Shown here: piece by piece, positions 34,500-42,940 of the stretch | Layout: the number at the start of each line of letters is the position of its first letter | How positions within the stretch are numbered: the stretch's first letter is position 1 | From: a virus | IMG/VR virus record: IMGVR_UViG_3300049489_000417 | Location: 1 to 59,183 of that record | Length of the DNA: 59,183 bases | Reading direction: 5' to 3' (one strand) | Notes under the pieces: generated by a model | The model's database searches: none | What the model saw: only the letters and a program-made list of their open reading frames with translations | What the model was told of the DNA's origin: nothing | Position numbers and translations under genes: made by a program

Positions 34500-35263
34500 G
34501 TAATGATGTCGCGTCGCGCAGATAGCCTCGGATCAGCCGGATATGGATTCTTATCCGCATACGGTCGGTCATTCTGTGCAGCTGCTACGTTCATTCTGTC
34601 GTTGTACGCCTGAGCTGCTTGTTTAGCTTTAAGTGCCTCTGCGTCTCTAGCCGCGATTTGCTCATTAGTTAAACTAAGTGCGCTCGAATCTGAAGCTCTG
34701 AACGGCGACGTCTTGTAGAGTGCTGAGCTGTCGGTAACCGGGCTGGATGGACCTCGCACGCCGTAGTTGCTCGAGCCCTGCCCGATTGGGGCGTACGTGC
34801 CACTAGCAAACGAGCCCTGAGTAAACAACCCCTGACTTACAGGAGCGCTACGAAAACCACCTGAACCCACAGTATAGTTGTCCATCCCGCTGAGGCCGAA
34901 GCCGGCGTTGGGGGTGCGTAGGCCAGCGCTCGGAGTGATAGTGTTCTCGCCTGGTACAGGCTGTGTTGCTGTGGCGGGCGCTGGGTACTGACTAAGCCGT
35001 TTCGCCTCCCGCACGTCTGAAGTATTGTTGAACCCTGGGCGCGTGTCGAGCCCGACACGGCGGATCCCTTGACTCATCGGTAACTGCCGCGTAATTGACC
35101 CACCTAGTGAGTCAAGGTACGAATCCTGCTGCGCAAGCATCTCGTCAGTCATGTCCGGACCATACAAAGACGCGCGCAAGCTCTGCTTAGGTTTAGCCGG
35201 GGGTGGGGTATCTTCGCCTGTGTAGTACCGAGGACGGCCTACACCCATCTCTTCTTCGAACAT
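34496..35263 (-). CDS. Hypothetical, probably disordered late protein
   Basis: A 255-residue protein starting M-F-E-E-E-M-G-V-G-R-P-R-Y-Y. It is rich in Ser, Gly, Pro, Gln and Asn with little hydrophobic core, so most of it is probably disordered. Residues 205-235 could form one helix. It lies between scaffold and capsid, so a role in head assembly or as a minor capsid protein is possible. No family recognised. Its stop codon overlaps the -35 box of the capsid promoter. Confidence 0.65.
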   Translation of the reverse strand: MFEEEMGVGRPRYYTGEDTPPPAKPKQSLRASLYGPDMTDEMLAQQDSYLDSLGGSITRQLPMSQGIRRVGLDTRPGFNNTSDVREAKRLSQYPAPATATQPVPGENTITPSAGLRTPNAGFGLSGMDNYTVGSGGFRSAPVSQGLFTQGSFASGTYAPIGQGSSNYGVRGPSSPVTDSSALYKTSPFRASDSSALSLTNEQIAARDAEALKAKQAAQAYNDRMNVAAAQNDRPYADKNPYPADPRLSARRDIIT

Positions 35264-35278
35264 ACCCCACCCCCTCTC

Positions 35279-36160
35279 TTACAACTCGTCGCCGCGCAGG
35301 CGAGCGAGTACGTCGTCACTCAGCTTGTCAAACTCCGTACGGTTCATGCGCAAAACAGTCTTGGCGTCGAGACCGCCGCCTTTCTTGTCGTGATCAAGAC
35401 CGACGTCCTTGGTGCTAGGCGGCTGCTTCTTGGCGGCGTCGAGGTTACGAGCAACCGCCTCCTGCTTCCGGCGAAGCCCCTGGTCAACCTGCGACTCCTG
35501 GGACTTCTTGTCCACCTCACCAAAAACCCGCTTGGTAGCGCGCTCGAGTGCCTTGGCCGCGGACAGCTTCAGCTCCTGCTGATACCCACGCATAAGCGCG
35601 CGAACCTCAGCAACCGCCTCTTCGTCGTAGTCTTCCGACTCCGGGTCGATCTGCGGGTACATGGCCTCGACCTTGGCAACCACTGCGTCGTACTGAACCT
35701 CAGCGCGTGTAGCTTCCTTGGCCTTCTCGGTACGCATCTCGGCGCGTCGGTCGGCGATGGCATCCTGAACCTCCAGGATCTTGTCGTCGATCTCAGCTGC
35801 CTTCTCCAGCTCGCCGTCTGCAAGCAGGTTGTTCCGCTTGCGGACCATCTCCTTCATCCACTTCTGCGCCTCGGCGATGTCGTCCGCCTTCGACTGCAGC
35901 TGCTCTTTCTCGCGGAGCTCCGCAAGCTGCTTGTTAGCAAGCTCGAGCTTCTCGCGCTCCTTGCGCACGGCCTGGTCGAAGCGATCCTTGGGGATCCACC
36001 TACCGTCGCGCTTCGCGCCTTTGTCCTCACCATCATCCTCACCGGCAGCGCCTTTACCTTCCGCGTTGTCCACGGGGGTGTCGTCTACCTGGGTCTTGGG
36101 GGTGTCGAGAGTCGGGTCTACAACCTCGTCACCACGATCTACAACTTCTGCTTCACTCAC
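35279..36160 (-). CDS. Scaffolding protein
   Basis: A 293-residue acidic, helical protein. Residues 1-50 are acidic and disordered, then comes G-R-W-I-P-K-D-R-F-D-Q-A-V-R-K-E, a common scaffold motif. Long coiled coils (about 65-160) follow, then a Lys-rich C-terminal part with L-R-M-N-R-T-E-F-D-K-L-S that probably touches the capsid protein. It lies between portal and capsid genes as expected. GTG 36160 overlaps the portal stop codon (GTGA). Confidence 0.85.
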   Translation of the reverse strand: MSEAEVVDRGDEVVDPTLDTPKTQVDDTPVDNAEGKGAAGEDDGEDKGAKRDGRWIPKDRFDQAVRKEREKLELANKQLAELREKEQLQSKADDIAEAQKWMKEMVRKRNNLLADGELEKAAEIDDKILEVQDAIADRRAEMRTEKAKEATRAEVQYDAVVAKVEAMYPQIDPESEDYDEEAVAEVRALMRGYQQELKLSAAKALERATKRVFGEVDKKSQESQVDQGLRRKQEAVARNLDAAKKQPPSTKDVGLDHDKKGGGLDAKTVLRMNRTEFDKLSDDVLARLRGDEL

Positions 36161-38442
36161 TTTTTTGCTCCTTTATCGGCGGAAGCCGGTTTCGCCTTGG
36201 CCATGGCGCGGGTTTGCTGAATCTTGGCTTTGGTCATCTCATCGCCTTGCTTCAGGGCCTGTTGATGCTGGGATTGGCCCAGCTCCAAACTCTGCTGGTG
36301 CTGCTGTTCACTCTGCTCCATCTGCTGCGCAGCCTGCACCTGCTTGACCTCGCCCATCATCTGGGTCTGCTCGAGCTTCGATTCAGTTGTCGCGCGCGTT
36401 GCTTCCAGCTTCAGCTCGAGCTCCTGGCGCTTGAACTCAAGCTCCTGGCGCTTGAACTCAAGCTCCATCTCCATGCGCTCGCGCTCGATCTTGAGCTCCT
36501 CGCGCATCTTTTCCATCTCCATCTCGAGCTTGGCCATCTCAGCCTGGCCGTCGTCGCCCTCAAGCTCCTTAGAAGCCTTGACTGACTCGTGCTGGGTCTT
36601 GGCCTTCTTGAGCGCGGCATCAGCTTCCATGCGTTCGGCCTCAGCTCTGAGATTAGCCAACTCAAGCTCTGCCTGCATCTTCTGAATCTGCAGCTTGTAC
36701 TGCTCTTCCTCGCTGTTCTTCTGCTCCTGCATGGCGCGGATGATCTCGCCCTTGCGGTGCAGCTGGCTGTGTTCGATGAGGATGTCGTCGGGGATGGGCA
36801 GACCAAGCTCTTTGAGAGCCTGAGCCTGCTCGAACTGACCTTGCTCGAACGTGGCCTTGTGCGGCGTACTAAGGACGACGATGTCGTATTCACCAAGCGT
36901 GAGGTCGTTGGCGATCTCACCCTCAGGTGTAGGCTGGTTCACGCCCATCGTCTGCTGCTCGCCAGTCAGCTTGTTCTTGGTGATGCTGATAAGCCGCGGC
37001 TCTGTATAGAACCGCTGCACAAGGCTAAGCACGTTACGCGCAAGGATGTAGTCAGTGCGATTAAGCGAATCCGTAGACTTCGCGTTGTTCATCGCACCGC
37101 GCTGCTGATTCAGCGCTACTGCTTTGGCTGATACATCCTCACGAGCTTGCCCAGTCTGGTAGTCTGAAACCCCAGAGATGGTCTTGATGTGTTCTTCCGC
37201 CTTGTACGTAATGCGATCCAGTCCAGAAGGGACTTGGTTTGGCTGGATCTTTTCAGCGCTGGCCACGTCGTCCAGCTCCATGACAAGCCCGGTCTCTGCT
37301 CCACGCTGCTCTAGCTCCTCGATAGACAAGTTACGCAGTGAACCTGTCTTGATCTTCCAACCCGAATTAGCCGTAGTGTTAACAACGTGCAGTTCCTGGG
37401 ACGCAACTTTGTTAAGAAGCTCCTGAGGGCCGAGGAGGTTCTCCACGAGTCCAAGCGTCTTCCCACGACGGAAGTACGGGAAATAAGGCACGACGGTAAA
37501 ATGCTCGTACGGAGACCACTCATTGTGCAGCTCCACGTTGTCGGCGATAGTCGTCCACTTGATGCGCTTTGCCAGCTTCTCAATGACTGAAAAGCCGAAC
37601 TGCTCCGCTACCGCGGCGATCTTATTACGATCCCAGGCCTCAGGTACTTCCCGCATGTCGCCCGTATCAGGCGCGACAAAATACCGGACCTTCGCAATTT
37701 TGCGGTGCTGCCGCTCGATAACACGAATGTTCCGAAGCATGTTGCTCTGCGTAAGGTCGGCACCATAAGGGACGACTGGGTTCTGTGTTTCAGTTCCGAA
37801 TCGGTCACGGAAGCGCTCGATGCTATCGAAACCGTACTGGAACCATGACTCCGAGCGGTTTTCGAGGAGTTTCGCGTCCGCTTTAGAGTACAAGACCGCA
37901 ATATCCTCATGCGTCATCCACTTGGTGATGATTACGTCGTTCCAATGCTCCGGATCGTAGTCTTCCGCATCCGAATCAATCAAAACGTTCTTCGGATTAA
38001 TCAAGCTTATGCGTATCTCGCCCATCATGCTGTCGTCGAAGTCCAAACGAACGTCGAGGAAGCCTCTGGAAGTGATAACGCCATCCGTGAACATGTCCGA
38101 ACGCAGCCAATCGAGCTGGTTGTTGTCCGCAATTTGCCTGAAGACGAGCGAAAGCGCCTCGGCCACTTCTGAAGGAGAGCCAGTACGCGGCTGGAAGCTG
38201 ATATCCGTCCTGTTGTTGATCTGCTCGCCCAAGACGTTGCTGATCGTACTCAAAATCTTGTTGATGGTGAGCGCAGGACGTCGCTGTGACTTCAGCTTCG
38301 CCAGGTCAATCGGACTCCACTGCTGACCTTGGAAGAACTTGTCACACTGATCCGCCTTTTCCACAAACAAGTTGTGGCCGTTATCACGGAGGTACTGGTA
38401 GCGGTTCCAGACCTCCGTCGACAGATCAATATTGACCGGCAT
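36157..38442 (-). CDS. Portal protein, P22 type
   Basis: A 761-residue portal of the P22-like family: N-terminal N-R-Y-Q-Y-L-R-D-N with F-F-Q-G-Q-Q-W, R-P-A-L-T-I-N-K-I, F-Q-P-R-T-G-S, D-G-V-I-T-S-R-G-F-L-D-V-R-L-D-F-D and N-P-K-N-V-L-I-D-S-D-A-E-D-Y-D. The C-terminal 200 residues are a long Glu/Gln/Lys coiled coil ending in a Gln-rich tail, like the barrel of P22-type portals that projects into the head. A dodecamer at one vertex acts as the DNA channel. A 21-bp tandem duplication lies in the coiled-coil region. Confidence 0.9.
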   Translation of the reverse strand: MPVNIDLSTEVWNRYQYLRDNGHNLFVEKADQCDKFFQGQQWSPIDLAKLKSQRRPALTINKILSTISNVLGEQINNRTDISFQPRTGSPSEVAEALSLVFRQIADNNQLDWLRSDMFTDGVITSRGFLDVRLDFDDSMMGEIRISLINPKNVLIDSDAEDYDPEHWNDVIITKWMTHEDIAVLYSKADAKLLENRSESWFQYGFDSIERFRDRFGTETQNPVVPYGADLTQSNMLRNIRVIERQHRKIAKVRYFVAPDTGDMREVPEAWDRNKIAAVAEQFGFSVIEKLAKRIKWTTIADNVELHNEWSPYEHFTVVPYFPYFRRGKTLGLVENLLGPQELLNKVASQELHVVNTTANSGWKIKTGSLRNLSIEELEQRGAETGLVMELDDVASAEKIQPNQVPSGLDRITYKAEEHIKTISGVSDYQTGQAREDVSAKAVALNQQRGAMNNAKSTDSLNRTDYILARNVLSLVQRFYTEPRLISITKNKLTGEQQTMGVNQPTPEGEIANDLTLGEYDIVVLSTPHKATFEQGQFEQAQALKELGLPIPDDILIEHSQLHRKGEIIRAMQEQKNSEEEQYKLQIQKMQAELELANLRAEAERMEADAALKKAKTQHESVKASKELEGDDGQAEMAKLEMEMEKMREELKIERERMEMELEFKRQELEFKRQELELKLEATRATTESKLEQTQMMGEVKQVQAAQQMEQSEQQHQQSLELGQSQHQQALKQGDEMTKAKIQQTRAMAKAKPASADKGAKK
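36421..36462. repeat. 21-bp tandem duplication in the portal gene
   Basis: Two identical 21-base units, 36421-36441 and 36442-36462, in frame. They encode repeated L-E-F-K-R-Q-E heptads of the portal coiled coil, so a recent in-frame expansion of one heptad is likely. Confidence 0.9.
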
Positions 38443-38445
38443 GGC

Positions 38446-38805
38446 TTAGCACATCCCCCGCACGCCCTTGCCCTTCGGGGTCTTACCAACGATCCCGCCC
38501 TTGTTGTACAGCTGTACATAATTCGGGTCCCGCTTCTCTTTGCGGGCGGTAAGCGCCTCCTCCTCGTTGGCCCGACTGGCGGCGGCGTTACGCGCCGGGG
38601 CCAGCAACAGGTCACGTGCATCTGCGTTCGACGCGTCGAACGCGCCCTTCGACGGAGCGGCCACTGCCGCCGCTGGTGCGGCCGGCAGCGCATTGGGGGA
38701 GTTGTTGTACTTGTCCGGGTCTATGAAGCCGGGGCGCTTGGACGGGTCAAGCGGGAGAATCCCACCGTACTGCAGATGAAGGGCCTTCTTCTTGAGTGAC
38801 TTCAT
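38446..38805 (-). CDS. Hypothetical late protein between terminase and portal
   Basis: A 119-residue protein with AAGGAG before ATG 38805. It has a basic start (M-K-S-L-K-K-K-A-L), an Ala/Pro-rich middle around residues 40-55 and a basic, Gly-rich end. It is low in hydrophobic residues and probably flexible. Genes at this place in related phages are usually of unknown function. Confidence 0.65.
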   Translation of the reverse strand: MKSLKKKALHLQYGGILPLDPSKRPGFIDPDKYNNSPNALPAAPAAAVAAPSKGAFDASNADARDLLLAPARNAAASRANEEEALTARKEKRDPNYVQLYNKGGIVGKTPKGKGVRGMC

Positions 38806-38816
38806 GGTGTATCTCC

Positions 38817-40478
38817 TTATGCTGACATGTGTCCGCCGCCGCGGGTGTCGTTGCTTATGAACTTGCTCAGATTATCCTTCCAGGACTTAACCCCCGGCTG
38901 CTTAGGCTGTGGACGCGGCTTCTTGTCGACACACAGGTTCACTGCCCAGGCTAACGCATCAACTATATCATCATGTACCCCAGCGGGGAAGCGCAACATC
39001 TCGTTTACCGCCGTCTCGGCGAAGCTAGCCCCCTGAGGGAACCAAAACTTACCATGCTGCAACTTCCCTTGGAAGCTAGCAGCGCGCGCTAGCTTGTCAG
39101 TGAGGGGCCGAAGCTCTTCGTACGACGGATAAAAGTCCGCTTGCTGGAAGGCGTCGAGCACATAAGGACGTATCGCCTTCCATATGTGCGTATCTTCAAA
39201 ACCGACGAGCAGTGGGCAAGACTTTGTGGTACCCCACTTCTGTGCAAAGTCGATGATCGCCGACGTGATCGTATGCGAGTCTCCGCGGATCCGAACCATG
39301 TCCACGAAATGCAGATTATTCGCCGCATCCTGTACGAGGGTAACCCCGACTGTCCAGTCATTATGCGCTTTCTCCCCAATCGCAAAGTCCCACGCCTGAT
39401 ATACGTTGACGTTCTGCATCGCCGGTGGCTGCGGCTCCCACTTGATCCACTCCTTCTGAAAGAACATCCCCTCGTCAGGAACTGGGTTCTGCTGGTACAA
39501 GGCGCTCCACACACGTGGTGTCTGGTTCGCCTTGATAGACGTCATCATCTGCGCGTTGTAGCGCTCCGGATGGAGGGGGTCACCTGGAATCCGTACGAGG
39601 CGATGCTCTTCCGGCTTCTCCAGACAGTTGACGCCGGAAGACAGTAGTGTCTGACGAGGCCAGTAGTCAATACTACTTCTCTCTTCAGCGACTTCATCGC
39701 TGGTAAGGCGGACCAGACGATTCGTCGGCTCATGGATGAACTCGTACGTCTCTGCTATGGCTGGGTAAATAACAACTTCGAACTGATCGGCGGCTTCGTC
39801 CGAGTGCATCGCGGACAAAATCCTCCCACCCAGGTCGTCGTCGTGCCATCTTGTCTGTATCAAAAGTACCCCACCGCCTGGTGCCAGGCGCGTATATGCA
39901 GTTGACCAGTACCATTCCCACACCCCATCTCGTGTTATGGCGCTGTCAGCCTCTTCCTGGTTCTTGACGGGGTCGTCAATGATCAAGATGTGCGCGCCCT
40001 TGCCCGTAATACCACCCCCAACACCGGCGGCTGTGAAGCCGCCACCGTGCAAGGTGTTCCAAGCTTCTGCTGACTGACTGTCTGGATCCAGTTTCGTCTC
40101 TGGATAGAGCGGGCCATACCCCGGGTCTCGCACGATCTCGCGCACTTTGCGCGAAAACTTCATCGGGAGGTCGAGGTTGTATCCGCAATTGATGATTTCG
40201 TGATCAGGGTAATGACCGAGGTGCCACGCGGGGAACCGGATCGAGGCCAACTCACTCTTTCCGTGTCGGGGAGGCATGAAGATCGCAAGCCTGGGAGACT
40301 TCTTCGCAACCACGTCTCGAGAAAACTGCTCGAGTCGCTTGGCGATGTCGTTATGAATCCAACCGGCTTCATATTTTGGGTAAAAACGCTTCGTAAAGGC
40401 TATCAAAGACCGGCGAGCAAGGGCTCTTGCTGCAAATTCCGCCTTTACTGGCTGGGGAAGAGTGTTGAAATCGGTCAT
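38817..40478 (-). CDS. terL: Terminase large subunit
   Basis: A 553-residue DNA-packaging motor. Visible parts are Walker A P-P-R-H-G-K-S-E (residues 69-76), Walker B I-L-I-I-D-D-P (164-170), the coupling region L-L-I-Q-T-R-W-H-D-D-D-L-G-G-R (205-219), and the nuclease acidic residues D364 in A-W-D-F-A-I-G and D374, with the C-terminal D-D-I-V-D-A-L-A. It cuts concatemers and drives DNA into the head through the portal. Its start overlaps the small subunit stop by 4 bases. The R-H-G-K-S type and length match terminases of P22-portal phages. Confidence 0.93.
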   Translation of the reverse strand: MTDFNTLPQPVKAEFAARALARRSLIAFTKRFYPKYEAGWIHNDIAKRLEQFSRDVVAKKSPRLAIFMPPRHGKSELASIRFPAWHLGHYPDHEIINCGYNLDLPMKFSRKVREIVRDPGYGPLYPETKLDPDSQSAEAWNTLHGGGFTAAGVGGGITGKGAHILIIDDPVKNQEEADSAITRDGVWEWYWSTAYTRLAPGGGVLLIQTRWHDDDLGGRILSAMHSDEAADQFEVVIYPAIAETYEFIHEPTNRLVRLTSDEVAEERSSIDYWPRQTLLSSGVNCLEKPEEHRLVRIPGDPLHPERYNAQMMTSIKANQTPRVWSALYQQNPVPDEGMFFQKEWIKWEPQPPAMQNVNVYQAWDFAIGEKAHNDWTVGVTLVQDAANNLHFVDMVRIRGDSHTITSAIIDFAQKWGTTKSCPLLVGFEDTHIWKAIRPYVLDAFQQADFYPSYEELRPLTDKLARAASFQGKLQHGKFWFPQGASFAETAVNEMLRFPAGVHDDIVDALAWAVNLCVDKKPRPQPKQPGVKSWKDNLSKFISNDTRGGGHMSA

Positions 40479-41065
40479 TTACCGAGGTCTTCAATCACAT
40501 GTGCACGAAGTTCGTCACTATTACTGTTGTTTTTCAGTGTTTCGCGTACTTCTAGCACCTCGCCTTCGATCTCTTTGGCGTTATCGGCGGCGATTTTCAG
40601 CAATTCTTCGTCACTTAGGGTCTCAAACTGGCTCATTAGCCGCTTGTGAGTGACGTCCATCTGGATTTTCTTCACTTCAGGCGCGTAATACCCACACATA
40701 CGCCCGACTTCGCGCCACCCTTGGATCATAACCTCTGGGTCTGCTTGTATTTTGGCCATCTCGATGGCTTCCATCATGCCGTCGAGGACGATTTCACGGT
40801 TCAGTTTCAAGTGTTTCTCCGCGTGAACGAAGCGTTCTGTAATTGCCTGCTTCACAACCGGCGCTGAAAACAGCCCCCTGGCTCCCGCCGGGCACTTATA
40901 CCCCGCGTACTCTAGCGCAGCGGTTTGCGTCATCCCCAAGTCTACAACGCCTTTGACCGCAAGCTTCTGCTTTTCGGTCAGCTGCGCTTCTGCCTGCATC
41001 AAGGCTGAGTGGGGGCGGATGTGTTTGCGTCCTTTTCCGGACGCGAATCTCTGTTTGGAAGCCAT
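40475..41065 (-). CDS. terS: Terminase small subunit
   Basis: A 196-residue protein. The N-terminal half has L-T-E-K-Q-K-L-A-V-K-G-V-V-D-L-G-M-T-Q followed by A-A-L-E-Y-A-G-Y, the helix-turn-helix of small terminases, and the rest is helical as in the oligomerisation and large-subunit-binding part. It recognises the packaging site. ATG 41065 has no obvious ribosome site; a TATAGT hexamer ends 7 bases before it, so a leaderless transcript is possible (inference). It is the first gene of the minus-strand late unit. Confidence 0.8.
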   Translation of the reverse strand: MASKQRFASGKGRKHIRPHSALMQAEAQLTEKQKLAVKGVVDLGMTQTAALEYAGYKCPAGARGLFSAPVVKQAITERFVHAEKHLKLNREIVLDGMMEAIEMAKIQADPEVMIQGWREVGRMCGYYAPEVKKIQMDVTHKRLMSQFETLSDEELLKIAADNAKEIEGEVLEVRETLKNNSNSDELRAHVIEDLGK

Positions 41066-41076
41066 ATGAGCACTAT

Positions 41077-41182
41077 ACCAAAAAAATTCTAAAATTTTTA
41101 GAAAAGTTGGTGAATGAGGGTGTGAAGGCTACACCAAAAAATCCCGAAAATTTTTAGAAAAGTTGGTGAATGAGGGTGTGAA
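41077..41182. repeat. Two tandem 50-bp direct repeats at the divergent junction
   Basis: Bases 41077-41126 and 41133-41182 are the same apart from a few changes near their start. Each carries an A-run, a TTTTTAGAAAAG block and GTTGGTGAATGAGGGTGTG. They lie between the divergent terminase and plus-strand genes, where operators or phage promoters are expected. Confidence 0.9.
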
Positions 41183-41190
41183 CTCCTCTA

Positions 41191-41215
41191 TCCCCTTGTC
41201 TCTTTGACGAGGGGA
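41191..41215. promoter_or_regulatory. GC-rich hairpin in the divergent junction
   Basis: TCCCCTTGTC 41191-41200, loop TCTTT, GACGAGGGGA 41206-41215, all paired with one G-T wobble. No T-run follows on either strand. A second small hairpin, TTGGC 41231-41235 with GCCAA 41241-41245, lies ahead of the first gene's ribosome site. Confidence 0.5.
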
Positions 41216-41274
41216 TACTTCGGATGCGACTTGGCATAGGGCCAAAAAGCATTCTTTTTTATTAGGAGAGCACC

Positions 41275-41502
41275 ATGACCACAGCAAGCAATATCCTCAA
41301 GCATCTCAACTCCAGCAACGCCGCACAGACCACCGAGCCCAAGGCTAGCTGGTCCATGAGGTTTCATGCCGCTTGTATCCAGAGCGCCAAGGACAGTGCC
41401 GCTTTTAAGCGTGCTGTTGTCGCCTCGGCGAAGTACGGTTCTAGCGATGAAGGCGTTGCAGACTACCTTAGCCGCCTTACGGCTGCTGGTCTTCTGAAGT
41501 AA
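41275..41502 (+). CDS. Hypothetical early protein
   Basis: A 75-residue protein with a strong AGGAGAG site before ATG 41275. It is Ala/Ser-rich and helical (A-S-W-S-M-R-F-H-A-A, then A-F-K-R-A-V-V-A-S-A-K-Y-G), ending with a compact A-D-Y-L-S-R-L-T-A-A-G-L that looks like a small winged-helix or bundle. It is the first gene of the rightward unit, a place where phages often put host-takeover genes; no homologue is recognised. Confidence 0.65.
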   Translation: MTTASNILKHLNSSNAAQTTEPKASWSMRFHAACIQSAKDSAAFKRAVVASAKYGSSDEGVADYLSRLTAAGLLK

Positions 41503-41510
41503 CAATACTT

Positions 41511-41555
41511 ATACGGGAGCTTAGGCTCCCGTATTCTCGTTGCACACTTCCGTGC
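41511..41555 (+). promoter_or_regulatory. Hairpin-N9-TTGCACACTT element, copy 1
   Basis: ATACGGGAGC, loop TTAG, GCTCCCGTAT (41511-41534) is a perfect 10-bp stem. TTGCACACTT is at 41540-41549, nine bases after GCTCCC. GCAC 41542-41545 can pair with GTGC 41552-41555 just before the ribosome site of the next gene. Confidence 0.75.
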
Positions 41556-41568
41556 TAAGGAGAGAATC

Positions 41569-41661
41569 ATGCAAGTAACTTACATAACGTTGGACGACGC
41601 TATTGCGTCGCTGAGCGTTAGCGAACTGGAAGCTGCTATAGCTGCGTGGTTGTGCAGCTAA
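41569..41661 (+). CDS. Very small protein (30 residues)
   Basis: ATG 41569 follows a near-perfect TAAGGAG with 6 bases spacing. The 30 codons encode a short helix-forming acidic peptide (T-L-D-D-A-I-A-S-L-S-V-S-E-L-E-A-A-I-A-A-W-L). It fills the gap between two hairpin-TTGCACACTT elements, the same spacing pattern as the longer genes around it, which supports that it is a real gene. Function unknown. Confidence 0.6.
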   Translation: MQVTYITLDDAIASLSVSELEAAIAAWLCS

Positions 41662-41681
41662 GCTTCTAGCTGATCGCATAC

Positions 41682-41716
41682 GTGAGCTTCGGCTCACATA
41701 TGCATATTGCACGCTT
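41682..41716 (+). promoter_or_regulatory. Hairpin-N9-TTGCACACTT element, copy 2
   Basis: GTGAGC 41682-41687, loop TTCG, GCTCAC 41692-41697, nine bases, then TTGCACGCTT 41707-41716. A further stem GGGTA/TACCC follows before the ribosome site. Confidence 0.7.
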
Positions 41717-41756
41717 GGGTATCAGGCGCGTACCCATCATCTTTAAGGAGAGTAAC

Positions 41757-41951
41757 GTGAAACTCGTGTTGTTTATGACCGTTGTGTTGGTTGCGGTACT
41801 GTACACCGCGGCTCATGTTGGCGTCGCTATTTATGCTGGCGAGGCCGCAGGTTGGATTCCGCCATTTACATTGTTTGCAAGTGGCGGGATTGCTGCGTTT
41901 TTAATCTTAGCCATTATTGGCTGTATGGATGCGCTGGATAAACGTGGTTAA
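41757..41951 (+). CDS. Small inner-membrane protein
   Basis: A 64-residue protein with GTG 41757 behind TAAGGAG; an in-frame start at 41682 would lie inside the hairpin element and has no ribosome site. Two membrane segments are clear: about residues 2-23 (L-V-L-F-M-T-V-V-L-V-A-V-L) and 33-57 (P-P-F-T-L-F-A-S-G-G-I-A-A-F-L-I-L-A). A short charged tail follows. Perhaps a host membrane modifier or superinfection factor; no family recognised. Confidence 0.65.
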   Translation: MKLVLFMTVVLVAVLYTAAHVGVAIYAGEAAGWIPPFTLFASGGIAAFLILAIIGCMDALDKRG

Positions 41952-41955
41952 GTTC

Positions 41956-41990
41956 GGGGGCCTCGGCCCCCTTACTTATGTTGCACACTT
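41956..41990 (+). promoter_or_regulatory. Hairpin-N9-TTGCACACTT element, copy 3
   Basis: GGGGGC 41956-41961, loop CTCG, GCCCCC 41966-41971, nine bases, TTGCACACTT 41981-41990. The bases after it can form a stem with CAGC/GCTG ahead of the next gene. Confidence 0.75.
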
Positions 41991-42045
41991 AGTTCAGCAT
42001 GGAGCTGTTCTGAGGTTGTGTATCGCCATTTCCATGGAGGATATT

Positions 42046-42885
42046 ATGGCAAACAAGTCGTTTGAGCAGTACAAGGCAGAAGTTCAGGCTCAGCAAAGCA
42101 TGAGTCAGGCTACTCCTACGGAGTCCGACTACTTGGTCGGTCACATTTGTGGCACGAAGAACAATCGTTCGTTCTTTCGTATCGTGCCCGTGATCTCTTA
42201 CCATGCCGTGGCTTTGGCCGCAGCTGGTGACAAGGACGCTTCGGGTGGGCTCATTGAGTGGTTGTCGGCGTCGGCATCGCAGTTGCCGAATACTGACGGC
42301 CACACGAATGTGGGTCTTGAAACCCTTCTCGCACAGTATTTCGGTGCGCGTTCTGGTTTCAGCCGTAACATGGCTCAGCTGGCATTGCGGGCCAAGAGCG
42401 ATAAGGCCCCTGGGGCTTTGTTTGCGAACGGCCGTCCTGTGGCCATCGACCCGGAAAAGGTCGTGGGCTTCGCTGATGAAGTTGCTCGTCAGATTCTGAT
42501 GAAGGGTCAGAAAGAGCGGCGCGCTCCGTTGGATCTGCTTCCGTTGAATTTCGACGCGAAGCTGCTCAACAGCGCTCTTATTGGCCAAGTCAAGCGGACG
42601 ACGGACAATGCGTTTCGTTGTATGCCCATTCTGATGGAGACCGAGATTCCGGTTCTTCAGCGGATGGTTGCGACGTCTGCTGGTGCTGATATTTTCTCGC
42701 GGATGAAGGATTTCGCGAAGCGCCTGAACTTTGTCACTCCTGGTTCGTATAACCAGGCTGTCATTCTGGCTGCTGCATCTGCTGCCGGGTATGACAAGGA
42801 CGGTCTTCTTCTGATGGCCGCTGAGCAGCAGAAAGAGAGCGCTGTTCTTGGTACTGGCGAGCTTGCTGGTTCTGTCGTTCTGTAA
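42046..42885 (+). CDS. Hypothetical early protein, 279 residues
   Basis: ATG 42046 follows ATGGAGG; a longer upstream start would run through the regulatory element. The protein is soluble and helical with Ala-rich segments (A-V-A-L-A-A-A-G-D-K-D-A, A-V-I-L-A-A-A-S-A-A-G-Y-D-K-D-G). No catalytic motif or known domain is recognised. Its own ribosome site and the flanking copies 3 and 4 of the hairpin element suggest strong, separate expression. Could be a host-directed or DNA-binding protein; not known. Confidence 0.7.
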   Translation: MANKSFEQYKAEVQAQQSMSQATPTESDYLVGHICGTKNNRSFFRIVPVISYHAVALAAAGDKDASGGLIEWLSASASQLPNTDGHTNVGLETLLAQYFGARSGFSRNMAQLALRAKSDKAPGALFANGRPVAIDPEKVVGFADEVARQILMKGQKERRAPLDLLPLNFDAKLLNSALIGQVKRTTDNAFRCMPILMETEIPVLQRMVATSAGADIFSRMKDFAKRLNFVTPGSYNQAVILAAASAAGYDKDGLLLMAAEQQKESAVLGTGELAGSVVL

Positions 42886-42896
42886 TACGTAGGTGG

Positions 42897-42940
42897 GTAA
42901 GGGAGCTTAGGCTCCCTTACTTGTATTGCCCATTTCGGGC
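42897..42940 (+). promoter_or_regulatory. Hairpin-N9-TTGCACACTT element, copy 4
   Basis: GTAAGGGAGC, loop TTAG, GCTCCCTTAC (42897-42920) is a perfect 10-bp stem. Nine bases after GCTCCC comes the variant TTGCCCATTT 42926-42935. GCCC 42928-42931 pairs with GGGC 42937-42940 directly before ATAAGGAG; compared with copy 1 both sides of this small stem changed together. Confidence 0.75.

Noticed and set aside
41077-41182. CRISPR-like array
   Set aside because: Only two copies separated by six bases, with no unique spacer; better explained as tandem direct repeats.
41540-42935. TTGCACACTT copies as -35 boxes of ordinary sigma70 promoters
   Set aside because: No TATAAT-like hexamer lies 16-18 bases downstream in any of the copies.
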